From Actinacidiphila oryziradicis (GTDB lineage: Bacteria > Actinomycetota > Actinomycetes > Streptomycetales > Streptomycetaceae), in the NCBI RefSeq assembly GCF_005047355.1, contig NZ_SUMC01000013.1, positions 1-64,000 on the forward strand: 64,000 nt of DNA, written 5' to 3'. The notes beneath the pieces are model-generated. The model had not been told where the DNA came from and did no database searches. It was given only the letters and a program-made list of their open reading frames with translations. The number at the start of each line of letters is the position of its first letter. The stretch's first letter is position 1. This document shows positions 8,687 through 17,371 of the stretch, one piece after another. Made by a program: the position numbers and the translations under genes.

Positions 8687-11600
8687 GTGTCGTCACAGTC
8701 CCCCAATACCTCGAGTGTCTCGACCGACTCCGACGGGCAGGGCAAGAGCCCTGCGTCGGGTTTCGGAGCGAACGAGTGGCTCGTTGACGAGATCTACCAG
8801 CAGTACCTCCAGGACCCGCACTCGGTAGACCGGGCCTGGTGGGACTTCTTCGCCGACTACAAGCCCGGAGCCGACACCGGCTCCGCCGTGGCAGGCGGGG
8901 GCACCGGAGCTGCCGGACCCGCCGCACCGGCCCCGGCTGCGAACGGCGCCGCGACACCTGCCACTGGCGCGGCAGCGGCCGCGGCGAAGCCCGCGGGGGG
9001 CGCCGCCGTAACCGCACCCGCCCCGGCAGCCCCAGCCGCCGCGAAGCCGGCGGTCACCAAGCCGGCGGCAGCCGTCAGCGCCCCGGCGCAGGCGGCAGCG
9101 GCACCCAAGCCCGCCGCAAAGCCTGCCGCCGCCCCCAAGGCGGCCCAGCCGGCCGTCGGCGGCGCGACCGAGGGTCCCGCGTACGTCGTACTGCGCGGCC
9201 CGTCCGCCGCCGTGGCGAAGAACATGAGCGCCAGCCTGGACCTGCCCACCGCGACGTCGGTGCGGGCGATCCCGGTGAAGCTGCTGTTCGACAACCGCAT
9301 CGTGATCAACAACCACCTCAAGCGCGCCCGGGGCGGCAAGGTCTCCTTCACCCACGTCATCGGCTACGCCATGGTGCAGGCGCTGAAGCTGATGCCCTCG
9401 ATGAACTACTCGTTCACCGAGAAGGACGGCAAGCCGACCCTGGTCAAGCCCGAGCACATCAACCTCGGCCTCGCCATCGACCTGGTGAAGCCGAACGGCG
9501 ACCGCCAGCTTGTCGTCGCGGCCATCAAGAAGGCCGAGACGCTCAACTTCTTCGAGTTCTGGCAGGCCTACGAGGACATCGTCCGCCGCGCCCGCTCGAA
9601 CAAGCTGACGATGGACGACTTCAGCGGCGTCACCGCGTCCCTCACCAACCCCGGCGGCATCGGCACCGTCCACTCCGTGCCGCGCCTGATGCCCGGCCAG
9701 GGCCTCATCCTGGGCGTCGGTTCGATGGACTACCCGGCGGAGTTCCAGGGGACCTCCCAGGACACCCTGAACAAGCTCGGCATCTCCAAGGTCATGACGC
9801 TCACCAGCACCTACGACCACCGGGTCATCCAGGGTGCCGCCTCCGGCGAGTTCCTGCGGGTGATGAACCAGCTCCTGCTGGGCGAGAACGGCTTCTTCGA
9901 CGACATCTTCGAGGCGCTGCGCATCCCCTACGAGCCGGTCCGCTGGCTCAAGGACATCGACGCCACCCACGACGACGACGTCACCAAGGCCGCCCGGGTC
10001 TTCGAGCTGATCCACTCCTACCGGGTCCGCGGCCACGTCATGGCCGACACCGACCCGCTGGAGTACCGCCAGCGCAAGCACCCCGACCTGGATGTCATCG
10101 AGCACGGTCTCACCCTGTGGGATCTCGAACGTGAGTTCGCGGTCGGCGGTTTCGCCGGCAAGACGCTGATGAAGCTCCGCGACATCCTCGGCGTACTGCG
10201 CGACTCGTACTGCCGCACCGTCGGCGTCGAGTACATGCACATCCAGGACCCGAAGCAGCGCAAGTGGATCCAGGACCGCGTCGAGCGCCCGCACAGCAAG
10301 CCGGAGCGCGAGGAGCAGCTGCGCATCCTGCGCCGCCTGAACGCCGCCGAGGCCTTCGAGACCTTCCTGCAGACGAAGTACGTCGGCCAGAAGCGCTTCT
10401 CCCTGGAGGGCGGCGAGTCCGTCATCCCGCTGCTGGACGCCGTCATCGACGCGGCCGCCGAGTCGCGGCTCGACGAGGTCGTCATGGGCATGGCCCACCG
10501 TGGCCGTCTCAACGTGCTGGCCAACATCGTCGGCAAGTCGTACGCCCAGATCTTCCGCGAGTTCGAGGGGAACCTCGACCCGAAGTCGATGCACGGCTCC
10601 GGCGATGTGAAGTACCACCTGGGCTCCGAGGGCACCTTCACCGGGCTGGACGGCGAGCAGATCAAGGTCTCGCTGGCCGCCAACCCCTCCCACCTGGAGA
10701 CCGTCGACCCGGTCGTCGAGGGCATCGCGCGCGCCAAGCAGGACATCATCAACAAGGCCGGCACCGACTTCACCGTGCTGCCGGTCGTGCTGCACGGCGA
10801 CGCGGCCTTCGCCGGCCAGGGCGTCGTCGCGGAGACCCTGAACATGTCGCAGCTGCGCGGCTACCGCACCGGCGGCACCGTGCACATCATCATCAACAAC
10901 CAGGTCGGCTTCACCGCGGCGCCCGAGTCGGCCCGCTCCTCGATGTACTGCACCGATGTGGCGCGCATGATCGAGGCGCCGATCTTCCATGTGAACGGCG
11001 ACGACCCCGAGGCCGTGGTCCGCACCGCGCGGCTGGCCTTCGAGTTCCGCCAGGCGTTCAACAAGGACGTCGTCATCGACCTGGTCTGCTACCGCCGCCG
11101 GGGCCACAACGAGGCCGACAACCCCTCGTTCACCCAGCCGCTGATGTACGACCTGATCGACAAGAAGCGCTCGGTGCGCAAGCTCTACACCGAGTCGCTG
11201 ATCGGGCGTGGCGACATCACCCTGGAAGAGGCCGAGCAGGCCCTGCAGGACTACCAGGGCCAGCTGGAGAAGGTCTTCACCGAGGTCCGCGAGGCCACCT
11301 CGGTCCCCGCCGACACCGCCGAGGAGCCGGTGCTGCCGCCGTTCCCGGTCCCGGCCGAGACCGCCATCAGCGAGGAGGCCGTCAAGCGCATCGCGGCCGC
11401 CCAGGTCAACATCCCCGACCACGTCACCGTCCACCCGCGCCTGCTGCCCCAGCTGCAGCGCCGCGCGGCCATGGTCGAGGACGGCACCATCGACTGGGCC
11501 ATGGGCGAGACCCTCGCCGTCGGCTCGCTGCTGATGGAGGGCACCCCGGTCCGCCTCGCGGGCCAGGACTCCCGCCGCGGCACCTTCGGCCAGCGGCACG

Positions 11601-12538
11601 CCGTCCTCGTGGACCGCGAGACCGGCCGGGACTACACCCCGCTGCTGTACCTGACCGAGGAGCAGGCCCGTTACAACGTCTACGACTCGCTGCTCAGCGA
11701 ATACGCGGCGATGGGCTTCGAGTACGGCTACTCGCTCGCCCGCCCGGACGCTCTGGTGCTGTGGGAGGCCCAGTTCGGTGACTTCGTCAACGGCGCCCAG
11801 ACCGTCGTCGACGAGTTGATCTCCTCCGCCGAGCAGAAGTGGGGCCAGCGGTCCGGCGTCACCCTGCTTCTCCCGCACGGCTACGAGGGCCAGGGCCCGG
11901 ACCACTCCTCCGCCCGCATCGAGCGCTTCCTCGCCCTGTGCGCGCAGAACAACATGACGGTCGCCGCTCCCACCACCCCGGCGAGCTACTTCCACCTGCT
12001 GCGGTGGCAGGTCCACAACCCGCACCACAAGCCGCTCATCGTCTTCACCCCGAAGTCGATGCTGCGTCTGAAGGCTGCGACGTCGAAGACCGAGGACTTC
12101 ACCAGCGGTCAGTTCCAGCCGGTCATCACCGACACCGCGGTGGACCCGGAGGCGGTCCGCAAGGTCGTCTTCACCTCCGGCAAGATCTACTACGACCTGA
12201 TCGCCGCCCGCGCCGCCAAGGGCGTCAACGACGTCGCCTTCATCCGCATCGAGCGGCTCTACCCGCTGCCCGGTGCCGAGCTCCAGGCCGCCCTGGCGCC
12301 GTTCACCAAGGCCCAGAAGTACGTCTGGGCCCAGGACGAGCCCGCCAACCAGGGCGCGTGGCCCTTCATCGCCCTCAACCTCATCGACCACCTCGACCTC
12401 GTACTCGGCGCGGCCCCCGACAACGCCGACCGGCTGCGCCGGGTCTCCCGCCCGGCGTCCTCCTCCCCGGCCGTGGGCTCCTCCAAGGCGCACCTCGCCC
12501 AGCAGGAGGAACTGGTCAACGAGGTCTTCGACATCTGA
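8687..12538 (+). CDS. kgd: Multifunctional 2-oxoglutarate decarboxylase/dehydrogenase E1 (fused E2-like domain)
   Basis: About 1283 aa, the size of the actinobacterial fused enzyme. It opens with the E1o-type N-terminal segment ([15 protein letters not shown]), then an Ala/Pro/Lys-rich linker, then an E2-like acyltransferase domain with the catalytic [12 protein letters not shown], then the thiamine-diphosphate E1 core ([33 protein letters not shown]) and the transketolase-like C-terminal domain ([17 protein letters not shown]). It converts 2-oxoglutarate in the TCA cycle with E3 and a dihydrolipoyl E2. GTG 8687 is chosen because family members begin near this SSQSPN segment; GTG 8660 would add nine residues. 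FHA-protein control (OdhI/GarA) is known for relatives but not visible here. Confidence 0.96.
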   Translation: MSSQSPNTSSVSTDSDGQGKSPASGFGANEWLVDEIYQQYLQDPHSVDRAWWDFFADYKPGADTGSAVAGGGTGAAGPAAPAPAANGAATPATGAAAAAAKPAGGAAVTAPAPAAPAAAKPAVTKPAAAVSAPAQAAAAPKPAAKPAAAPKAAQPAVGGATEGPAYVVLRGPSAAVAKNMSASLDLPTATSVRAIPVKLLFDNRIVINNHLKRARGGKVSFTHVIGYAMVQALKLMPSMNYSFTEKDGKPTLVKPEHINLGLAIDLVKPNGDRQLVVAAIKKAETLNFFEFWQAYEDIVRRARSNKLTMDDFSGVTASLTNPGGIGTVHSVPRLMPGQGLILGVGSMDYPAEFQGTSQDTLNKLGISKVMTLTSTYDHRVIQGAASGEFLRVMNQLLLGENGFFDDIFEALRIPYEPVRWLKDIDATHDDDVTKAARVFELIHSYRVRGHVMADTDPLEYRQRKHPDLDVIEHGLTLWDLEREFAVGGFAGKTLMKLRDILGVLRDSYCRTVGVEYMHIQDPKQRKWIQDRVERPHSKPEREEQLRILRRLNAAEAFETFLQTKYVGQKRFSLEGGESVIPLLDAVIDAAAESRLDEVVMGMAHRGRLNVLANIVGKSYAQIFREFEGNLDPKSMHGSGDVKYHLGSEGTFTGLDGEQIKVSLAANPSHLETVDPVVEGIARAKQDIINKAGTDFTVLPVVLHGDAAFAGQGVVAETLNMSQLRGYRTGGTVHIIINNQVGFTAAPESARSSMYCTDVARMIEAPIFHVNGDDPEAVVRTARLAFEFRQAFNKDVVIDLVCYRRRGHNEADNPSFTQPLMYDLIDKKRSVRKLYTESLIGRGDITLEEAEQALQDYQGQLEKVFTEVREATSVPADTAEEPVLPPFPVPAETAISEEAVKRIAAAQVNIPDHVTVHPRLLPQLQRRAAMVEDGTIDWAMGETLAVGSLLMEGTPVRLAGQDSRRGTFGQRHAVLVDRETGRDYTPLLYLTEEQARYNVYDSLLSEYAAMGFEYGYSLARPDALVLWEAQFGDFVNGAQTVVDELISSAEQKWGQRSGVTLLLPHGYEGQGPDHSSARIERFLALCAQNNMTVAAPTTPASYFHLLRWQVHNPHHKPLIVFTPKSMLRLKAATSKTEDFTSGQFQPVITDTAVDPEAVRKVVFTSGKIYYDLIAARAAKGVNDVAFIRIERLYPLPGAELQAALAPFTKAQKYVWAQDEPANQGAWPFIALNLIDHLDLVLGAAPDNADRLRRVSRPASSSPAVGSSKAHLAQQEELVNEVFDI

Positions 12539-12560
12539 GACTCCGACCAGCCAGTTCGGA

Positions 12561-12606
12561 GAAACGGTAAGGGGCCCGCACCTAGGTGCGGGCCCCTTAC
12601 CGTTTC
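12561..12606. terminator. Bidirectional terminator between kgd and the convergent minus-strand gene
   Basis: A perfect 46-bp palindrome with no unpaired arm base, centred on CTAG at 12582-12585. It starts 22 bp after the kgd stop and ends 8 bp before the stop of the opposing gene, so it can end both transcripts. Confidence 0.88.
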
Positions 12607-12613
12607 GTGTTCC

Positions 12614-15604
12614 TCACGTCAGCAGAGGCTCGAAGTCCCAGTACGGCCGCTCACGGCGGCGTACGGCCATGGTGTGCGGATGCTGCGGGCCCAGGCCCTC
12701 CAGGAGCTGCTGCAGTGTCTCCTGCTCCAGCTTCCCCGCCTCCTGGCCGCGCCTGAGCGAGCGCAGGTCGTCGGAGAGCGCCGCTTTGCAGGACAGAGTG
12801 AGCGGGTGGGTTTCTCCGAGCGTCCGGATGGCGCGCTCCAGCGTCTCGCGGCTTAGCGTCAGGGCGTTCTCCTCGTCCCCGGCCAGATTGCGGGCGCCGG
12901 AGGCGTTCAGCGCGGCTCCCAGGGCCCAGGGATGGTCGTCGCCAACCGCCCGGCGCATGCCCATCAGGGTGCGCTCAGCGATCTGCAGGGCCTCGTCGCG
13001 TTCGCCGAACTTCCACAGCGCCAGGCCCACATTGCCGGCGGTGCCGACGGCATACGGATGATTGGCGCCGACCAGGTCCCGGTAGCTGACGGCCACGGAC
13101 TGCGCCAGCTCCCTCGCTTTTTCGACGTCGCCGTGTTCACGGATGAACGTGGCGTAGTCGGCCTGCACCTGGAGGGTCTCCGGGTGCTGAGGGCCCTGCC
13201 GCTGCGCGGAGCGTTCCATGATGCTGCTCATCAGGGAGTTGGCTGCGTCGAGGTCGCCGGCGCGCCGGAGGCACAGGGCGAGATTGTGCTCGGCGAGAAG
13301 CGTCTGCGGGGTGTACCGGCCCATCACCTGGTGGTGCGCGCGTACGTTGAGTTCCTGCCGGGACTGGGCCTCCTGGTACTGCCCGAGCAGCCGCAGCATC
13401 CAGGCGTAGGCCATACCTGAGTGCAGGGTGAGGTAATGACGCGCGCCCAGCTGCCTCTCGCGTACCACGAGGATGGTGCGGTTCAGTTCCAGCGATTCCT
13501 GGTATCGGCCGAGCAGGGCAAGGGCGATGGCGAGATTGCTGCGGACCTGGAGGGTCCTGGGCGCGTCGTCGCCCAGGGTCTCCATATTGGCGCGGGCGGA
13601 CTCGTCATAGAGCTGGTGCGCTTCGGGATAGGCGCCGAGGGTGACCAGAGTGCCGCCGAGCCCGTTCTTCGCCCGCAGCAGGTCGGGGTCGTCGGCGGGC
13701 CGTGTCCCGGACAGCCGGTCGACCACGGACCTGCCGACCGCCTCGGCCTCCCGGAACCGGCCGACGCGGCGCAGCATATTGGCGTGCTGGTGGGTCAGTT
13801 CGAGCATCGACGGGTCGTCGGGGTCCAGCCGGGTGCGCCAGCGGGCGATGGCCTGTTCGCACAGCCGCAGCCCGGTGCGGTTCTCGCCGCGGACCCGGAG
13901 GTATTCGATGCAGTTGAGGACGAGGGCGCGTACCACCGGCTTGGTGCTGCTCAGCGCGCCGGAGGGCTCCAGGTGCGGGATGAGCTCGCCGTAGCGTGAC
14001 CATTCGCGGGTGTCCGCCGGGCGCCTGGGGTCGGCGCCGGCCAGCACTTCGCAGGCTGTCACGGTCAGGGATTCGCGCCTTTCCTCCGTCAGTGTGCTGA
14101 TCAGGAAGCTGTGGTACAGCCGGTGCATATTGACGTTGTCGACATACGGCTCGGCCTCGGAGGTGTCGACGTAGTCCATCCGGACCGCTGTCGACTCCGA
14201 CAATCGCCTCAGCGCGGTGTGCCAGCGGATCGGGTCCGCGGCGAGGGCGGCCAGGTGCGGCGGCAGGTCGGACGGGTGCGCGGCCTGCAACAGCCGGACC
14301 GGAATGGCCTCGGGCGAGAAGAGCGCGAAGAGGTTGAGGAGTTCCACCGCCTCGGGGTTGTTCTCCTCGAGTGTGTTCAGCGTTATCGACCAGCTGGTCT
14401 GGAATCCCATCGGGTAGTCGGACGAGATGCTGATGCCGATGAGGTTGGCCTCGCCGCCCCGGATCAGGGCGACGTACTCGCCGGCCGACATCTGGTTGGC
14501 CGCCAGCCAGGCGGCGGTCTGGGCCAGCAGCAGCGGCAGATCCTGTACGGCGTCGGCCAGCTGGTCCGCCTCCGGCACGGTGAGGCGGGGGGCGCGGCGG
14601 CGGGCGTAGGCGATGGATTCGGGCCGGGTGAAGGACTTGATCGGGATCTCGGCGATGCTGCCGGTGGATGCCCAGTCCTGGGTGAGCGTGGTGATCAGGA
14701 CATGGCCGCTGCCTTCCGGCAGCAGGTCCTCGACCTGTGTCATGTCGTCGGCACTGTCGAGGATCAACAGCCAGCGACGGTGCGGCCGGCCGAGGCGCAG
14801 GGCCTCGTGGACGGCGCGGATGCGCTCGCCCAGCTGCTCGCCGACGGGGAGTCCGAGGCGGGGGGCGAGCTCGGCGAACTGTTCACGGGCGGTGGCGCGG
14901 AAACCGGCGTTGATCCACCAGACGACGTCGTAGTCGTTGCCGAACCGGTGGGCGTACTCGATCCCGATCTGGCTCTTGCCGACGCCGGAGATCCCGCGCA
15001 GCGCGACCCTGGCTCCGCCTCTTCCGCCGGACTCGAACTGCTGGTGCAGTTCCTCCAGTGCCCACTCGCGGCCGGTGAAGCGGACATTGCGGCGGGGGAC
15101 GTTCCAGACGGAGGGGGGGTCGTTGGGGAAGCGCGGCGCGAAAGCGTCGTCATCGCCGTTCCTCGGCATTGCGGCCGGGTCCACGTCGAGTCGGCCGAGG
15201 ATCCGGCGCCGGGCTTCCCGGGAGTCGAGGTCACGCAGGTCGACCGGGCGGAGCGGTACCGCGGTGGGCGGCAGGGCGCGGGTGGCGACGCTGACGGCGG
15301 CGAACCGGTCGACGTGCGGCGGGACCACGGTCCGCAGAGCCCGGGTCCACTCCTCGTCGGTGCGCGGGCCCAGGCTGAAGTACCAGTCGTCCAGGACGAG
15401 CAGCACCCGGCCCGGGGCTTCCAGCAGATTCCGGAGCGCGTCGTCCAGGGGCACGCTGAGCGGCGGGTCCCAGCGCAGCAGGGTCGTGTGGTGGCCCAGC
15501 CGCTCCAACTGGTGTGCGATCCAGGTCGCCCACGGCCGGTTGAACCCCGCGTAGCTGATGGTGAACTGCTCGTGGGAGCCGGCGCCCCTCGGCCGATCCG
15601 ACAT
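12614..15604 (-). CDS. TIR-like/NB-ARC/TPR protein of the FxSxx-COOH system
   Basis: A 996-aa multidomain signalling protein. Residues about 12-130 look like a TIR-type domain (FTISYAGFNRPWATWIAHQL). Residues about 180-480 form an NB-ARC/STAND NTPase with Walker A GISGVGKS (204-211), Walker B WLLILDSADD (about 278-287) and a later LPLLLAQTAAWLA helix. From about 560 to the end are tetratricopeptide repeats (many A..Y...L..RE.. units). This architecture is the NLR-like partner found with FxsB-type radical SAM enzymes. It is last in the minus-strand run, 96 bp after the radical SAM gene. By analogy it may sense a ligand through the TPRs and act through the TIR domain; its catalytic state is not established. 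Confidence 0.85.
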   Translation of the reverse strand: MSDRPRGAGSHEQFTISYAGFNRPWATWIAHQLERLGHHTTLLRWDPPLSVPLDDALRNLLEAPGRVLLVLDDWYFSLGPRTDEEWTRALRTVVPPHVDRFAAVSVATRALPPTAVPLRPVDLRDLDSREARRRILGRLDVDPAAMPRNGDDDAFAPRFPNDPPSVWNVPRRNVRFTGREWALEELHQQFESGGRGGARVALRGISGVGKSQIGIEYAHRFGNDYDVVWWINAGFRATAREQFAELAPRLGLPVGEQLGERIRAVHEALRLGRPHRRWLLILDSADDMTQVEDLLPEGSGHVLITTLTQDWASTGSIAEIPIKSFTRPESIAYARRRAPRLTVPEADQLADAVQDLPLLLAQTAAWLAANQMSAGEYVALIRGGEANLIGISISSDYPMGFQTSWSITLNTLEENNPEAVELLNLFALFSPEAIPVRLLQAAHPSDLPPHLAALAADPIRWHTALRRLSESTAVRMDYVDTSEAEPYVDNVNMHRLYHSFLISTLTEERRESLTVTACEVLAGADPRRPADTREWSRYGELIPHLEPSGALSSTKPVVRALVLNCIEYLRVRGENRTGLRLCEQAIARWRTRLDPDDPSMLELTHQHANMLRRVGRFREAEAVGRSVVDRLSGTRPADDPDLLRAKNGLGGTLVTLGAYPEAHQLYDESARANMETLGDDAPRTLQVRSNLAIALALLGRYQESLELNRTILVVRERQLGARHYLTLHSGMAYAWMLRLLGQYQEAQSRQELNVRAHHQVMGRYTPQTLLAEHNLALCLRRAGDLDAANSLMSSIMERSAQRQGPQHPETLQVQADYATFIREHGDVEKARELAQSVAVSYRDLVGANHPYAVGTAGNVGLALWKFGERDEALQIAERTLMGMRRAVGDDHPWALGAALNASGARNLAGDEENALTLSRETLERAIRTLGETHPLTLSCKAALSDDLRSLRRGQEAGKLEQETLQQLLEGLGPQHPHTMAVRRRERPYWDFEPLLT

Positions 15605-15700
15605 ACGACCGTCTCCCTACCGTACGGGCTGCGGAAATCACTGACTGTCAGGCAGATTAGCCCATAGGCAGAGAGGCGAAACGATGCCGCGTCAGGTGGG

Positions 15701-17023
15701 TTACGCCGTACGGCCGTTGGGTGGCACGAGTGGTGGGACGACAGCGGCGAGACGGGTCGCGATATGCCTTATGAGGCGCTCCAGGTCGGCGCAATACACG
15801 GACGGGTGACGGAAGCCGCTGCCCTCCCGATACCGGTGTGCGTAGTTGCCGCCGCCGCACACCCGCAGAACCGGGCAGCTGTGGCAGGCACGGCCGAGCG
15901 CTGTCGTACCGAGCTGGCGGGCCACCATGCCGGGGTGGTCGAGGGCCTCGTCGAAGGTGTGGCGGAAGACGTCGAGGCCGGTCCGGGTGGCGCCTTCGTA
16001 CGCGCTCTTGAGCGAATCGACCTGCTCGATGGATCCGTCGGTCTCCACGATGAGGGCCGCGACCGGGGAGAGCCCGACCGACTCGGTGGTGCTGGGCAGG
16101 CCGAGCAGCAGGGCGATGATCTCGGTGAAGAGGCGGATGCGTGGGTGGGGCCGCTCGCTGCGGTCCGCGTCCCACCAGAGGTCGAATACGGCGGCGAGCC
16201 AGTCGCCGTAAGGGGCAGCGGCAGGGTTGCCGGTCCTTACCGCTTCCGGGGCCCGGAGCGGGAGGCCCGGCGGCGGGTGGCTCCAGTTGGCGTGCGGGAG
16301 CAGCAGATCGGCCGTCGGCGGCCGAAGCTCTGCCAGCGAGGTGTACACCTCGGCCGGGTCGGCGTTGAGATCGATGGTGCAGAGCAGCCCCGCGTATGTC
16401 CCGGGGTGGCGGGCCAGCAGCCGGGCGGCGCGCTCGGCGGCCGGCCAGCTGGGGCGGCCCGTGTGGTCCACCCGACGGTGGTTGAGGGCGGCGTTCCCGC
16501 CGTCGAGGCTGAGCCCGACCCGGACGCCGGCCCGCGCCAGTTCGCCGAGGCCCGACTCGGTGAGCAGGGTGCCATTGGTCTGGACGGAGGTACGGAGCTC
16601 GCAACTGCCGGGCAGTACCGCGCGGACCTCCGCCACATACTCCAGCACCGCCTCGGGGCCGGACATCAGCGGTTCCCCTCCGTGCAGGTCGACCCGCACC
16701 TCGGACAGCCGGTGCCGGTCCACGTGCTCGGCTATGCGAAGCGCGGTCCGGCGCATGGTGTCACCAGTGGCCCGGGCCGGGTGGGAGCGCCAACTGGCAT
16801 CGGCGGCGTGGTAGATGTAGCAGTACGTGCAGGACAGGTTGCAGCGACTGTGGACCTTCAGGATGAACTGGCGCAATGCGGTCGGCCGCAGTCCGTCCCG
16901 GCGCAGGCCGGGCACATCGAGCACGGCCAGCGGCCAAGGGGCCAGTGCCGTGTCGGAAGCGGTACGCGGCTCCTGGCGCGACAGTGCGGGCACGGCGCCT
17001 CCTCCCCCGGTTGTCCCGAACAT
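15701..17023 (-). CDS. fxsB: FxsB-type radical SAM/SPASM peptide maturase
   Basis: A 440-aa radical SAM protein. The cluster-binding CxxxCxxC is CNLSCTYC at residues 61-68, followed by DLHGGEPL and QTNGTLL typical of SPASM peptide maturases. The C-terminal SPASM-type region has CHSCPVLRVCGGG and a later PSVYCADL cysteine for auxiliary iron-sulfur clusters. FxsB-family enzymes install carbon-carbon cyclophane crosslinks on ribosomal peptides. A 58-aa precursor candidate lies 100 bp upstream and the TIR/NB-ARC/TPR gene 96 bp downstream on the same strand, the arrangement of FxSxx-COOH loci. Exact crosslink chemistry is unknown because the precursor tail differs from FxSxx. Confidence 0.88.
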   Translation of the reverse strand: MFGTTGGGGAVPALSRQEPRTASDTALAPWPLAVLDVPGLRRDGLRPTALRQFILKVHSRCNLSCTYCYIYHAADASWRSHPARATGDTMRRTALRIAEHVDRHRLSEVRVDLHGGEPLMSGPEAVLEYVAEVRAVLPGSCELRTSVQTNGTLLTESGLGELARAGVRVGLSLDGGNAALNHRRVDHTGRPSWPAAERAARLLARHPGTYAGLLCTIDLNADPAEVYTSLAELRPPTADLLLPHANWSHPPPGLPLRAPEAVRTGNPAAAPYGDWLAAVFDLWWDADRSERPHPRIRLFTEIIALLLGLPSTTESVGLSPVAALIVETDGSIEQVDSLKSAYEGATRTGLDVFRHTFDEALDHPGMVARQLGTTALGRACHSCPVLRVCGGGNYAHRYREGSGFRHPSVYCADLERLIRHIATRLAAVVPPLVPPNGRTA

Positions 17024-17123
17024 GACCCCATTCGGTCACAGAGAAACCCGCGCAGAGCACGAGTGACCGGTTCGGTGCACACATCGCCCTGAAGACGATC
17101 GCTTACCTCGCAACGAGCGAGCG

Positions 17124-17300
17124 TCAGTCAATCGTCGGCCCGTCGTCGTAGTAGGCGACAGCCGTCTCGGGACTGCGCGCACGGACGACAAGCCCGGCGA
17201 AAATCTCGCTCAGCACCGGATGGTCCACACACTCCCGGATCTTCTCCAGATCCGCCCCCGTGTAGTCCGGGAGCGGCTCGCCGGTCGCGGAATTCGACAC
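17124..17300 (-). CDS. RiPP precursor peptide candidate (58 aa) for the FxsB-type enzyme
   Basis: A GTG-started frame with a GAGGAG ribosome site 6 nt upstream, the only possible start in this frame. The leader has LPDYTGADLEKI and the helix HPVLSEIFAGLVVRA, both of which resemble FxsA-type leaders (LPDLxG and HPVL-helix). The C-terminus is AVAYYDDGPTID, with adjacent tyrosines followed by aspartates, not the usual F-x-S-x-x end. It lies between the vWA gene (71 bp away) and the radical SAM gene (100 bp away), on their strand. It is probably the substrate of that enzyme, with a Tyr/Asp-centred core as a guess. Too short to be picked up by simple length cut-offs. Confidence 0.75.
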   Translation of the reverse strand: MSNSATGEPLPDYTGADLEKIRECVDHPVLSEIFAGLVVRARSPETAVAYYDDGPTID

Positions 17301-17371
17301 CCTGCACTCCTCACTCGCGGCTCGCTCACGGCCTATGGCCTATGCCCTGCCCGGCCCCGACGGGAAACCTC

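Noticed and set aside
8693..12493. A very long open frame antisense to kgd
   Set aside because: It is the mirror of a GC-biased gene. It is Gly/Val/Arg-rich with no domain, and kgd itself is certain.
12614..17023. Ordinary SARP or AfsR-like regulator plus a PQQ-type radical SAM enzyme
   Set aside because: There is no BTAD or OmpR-like DNA-binding domain, and a TIR-like N-terminus, the adjacent precursor and the SPASM pattern fit the FxSxx-COOH type better.
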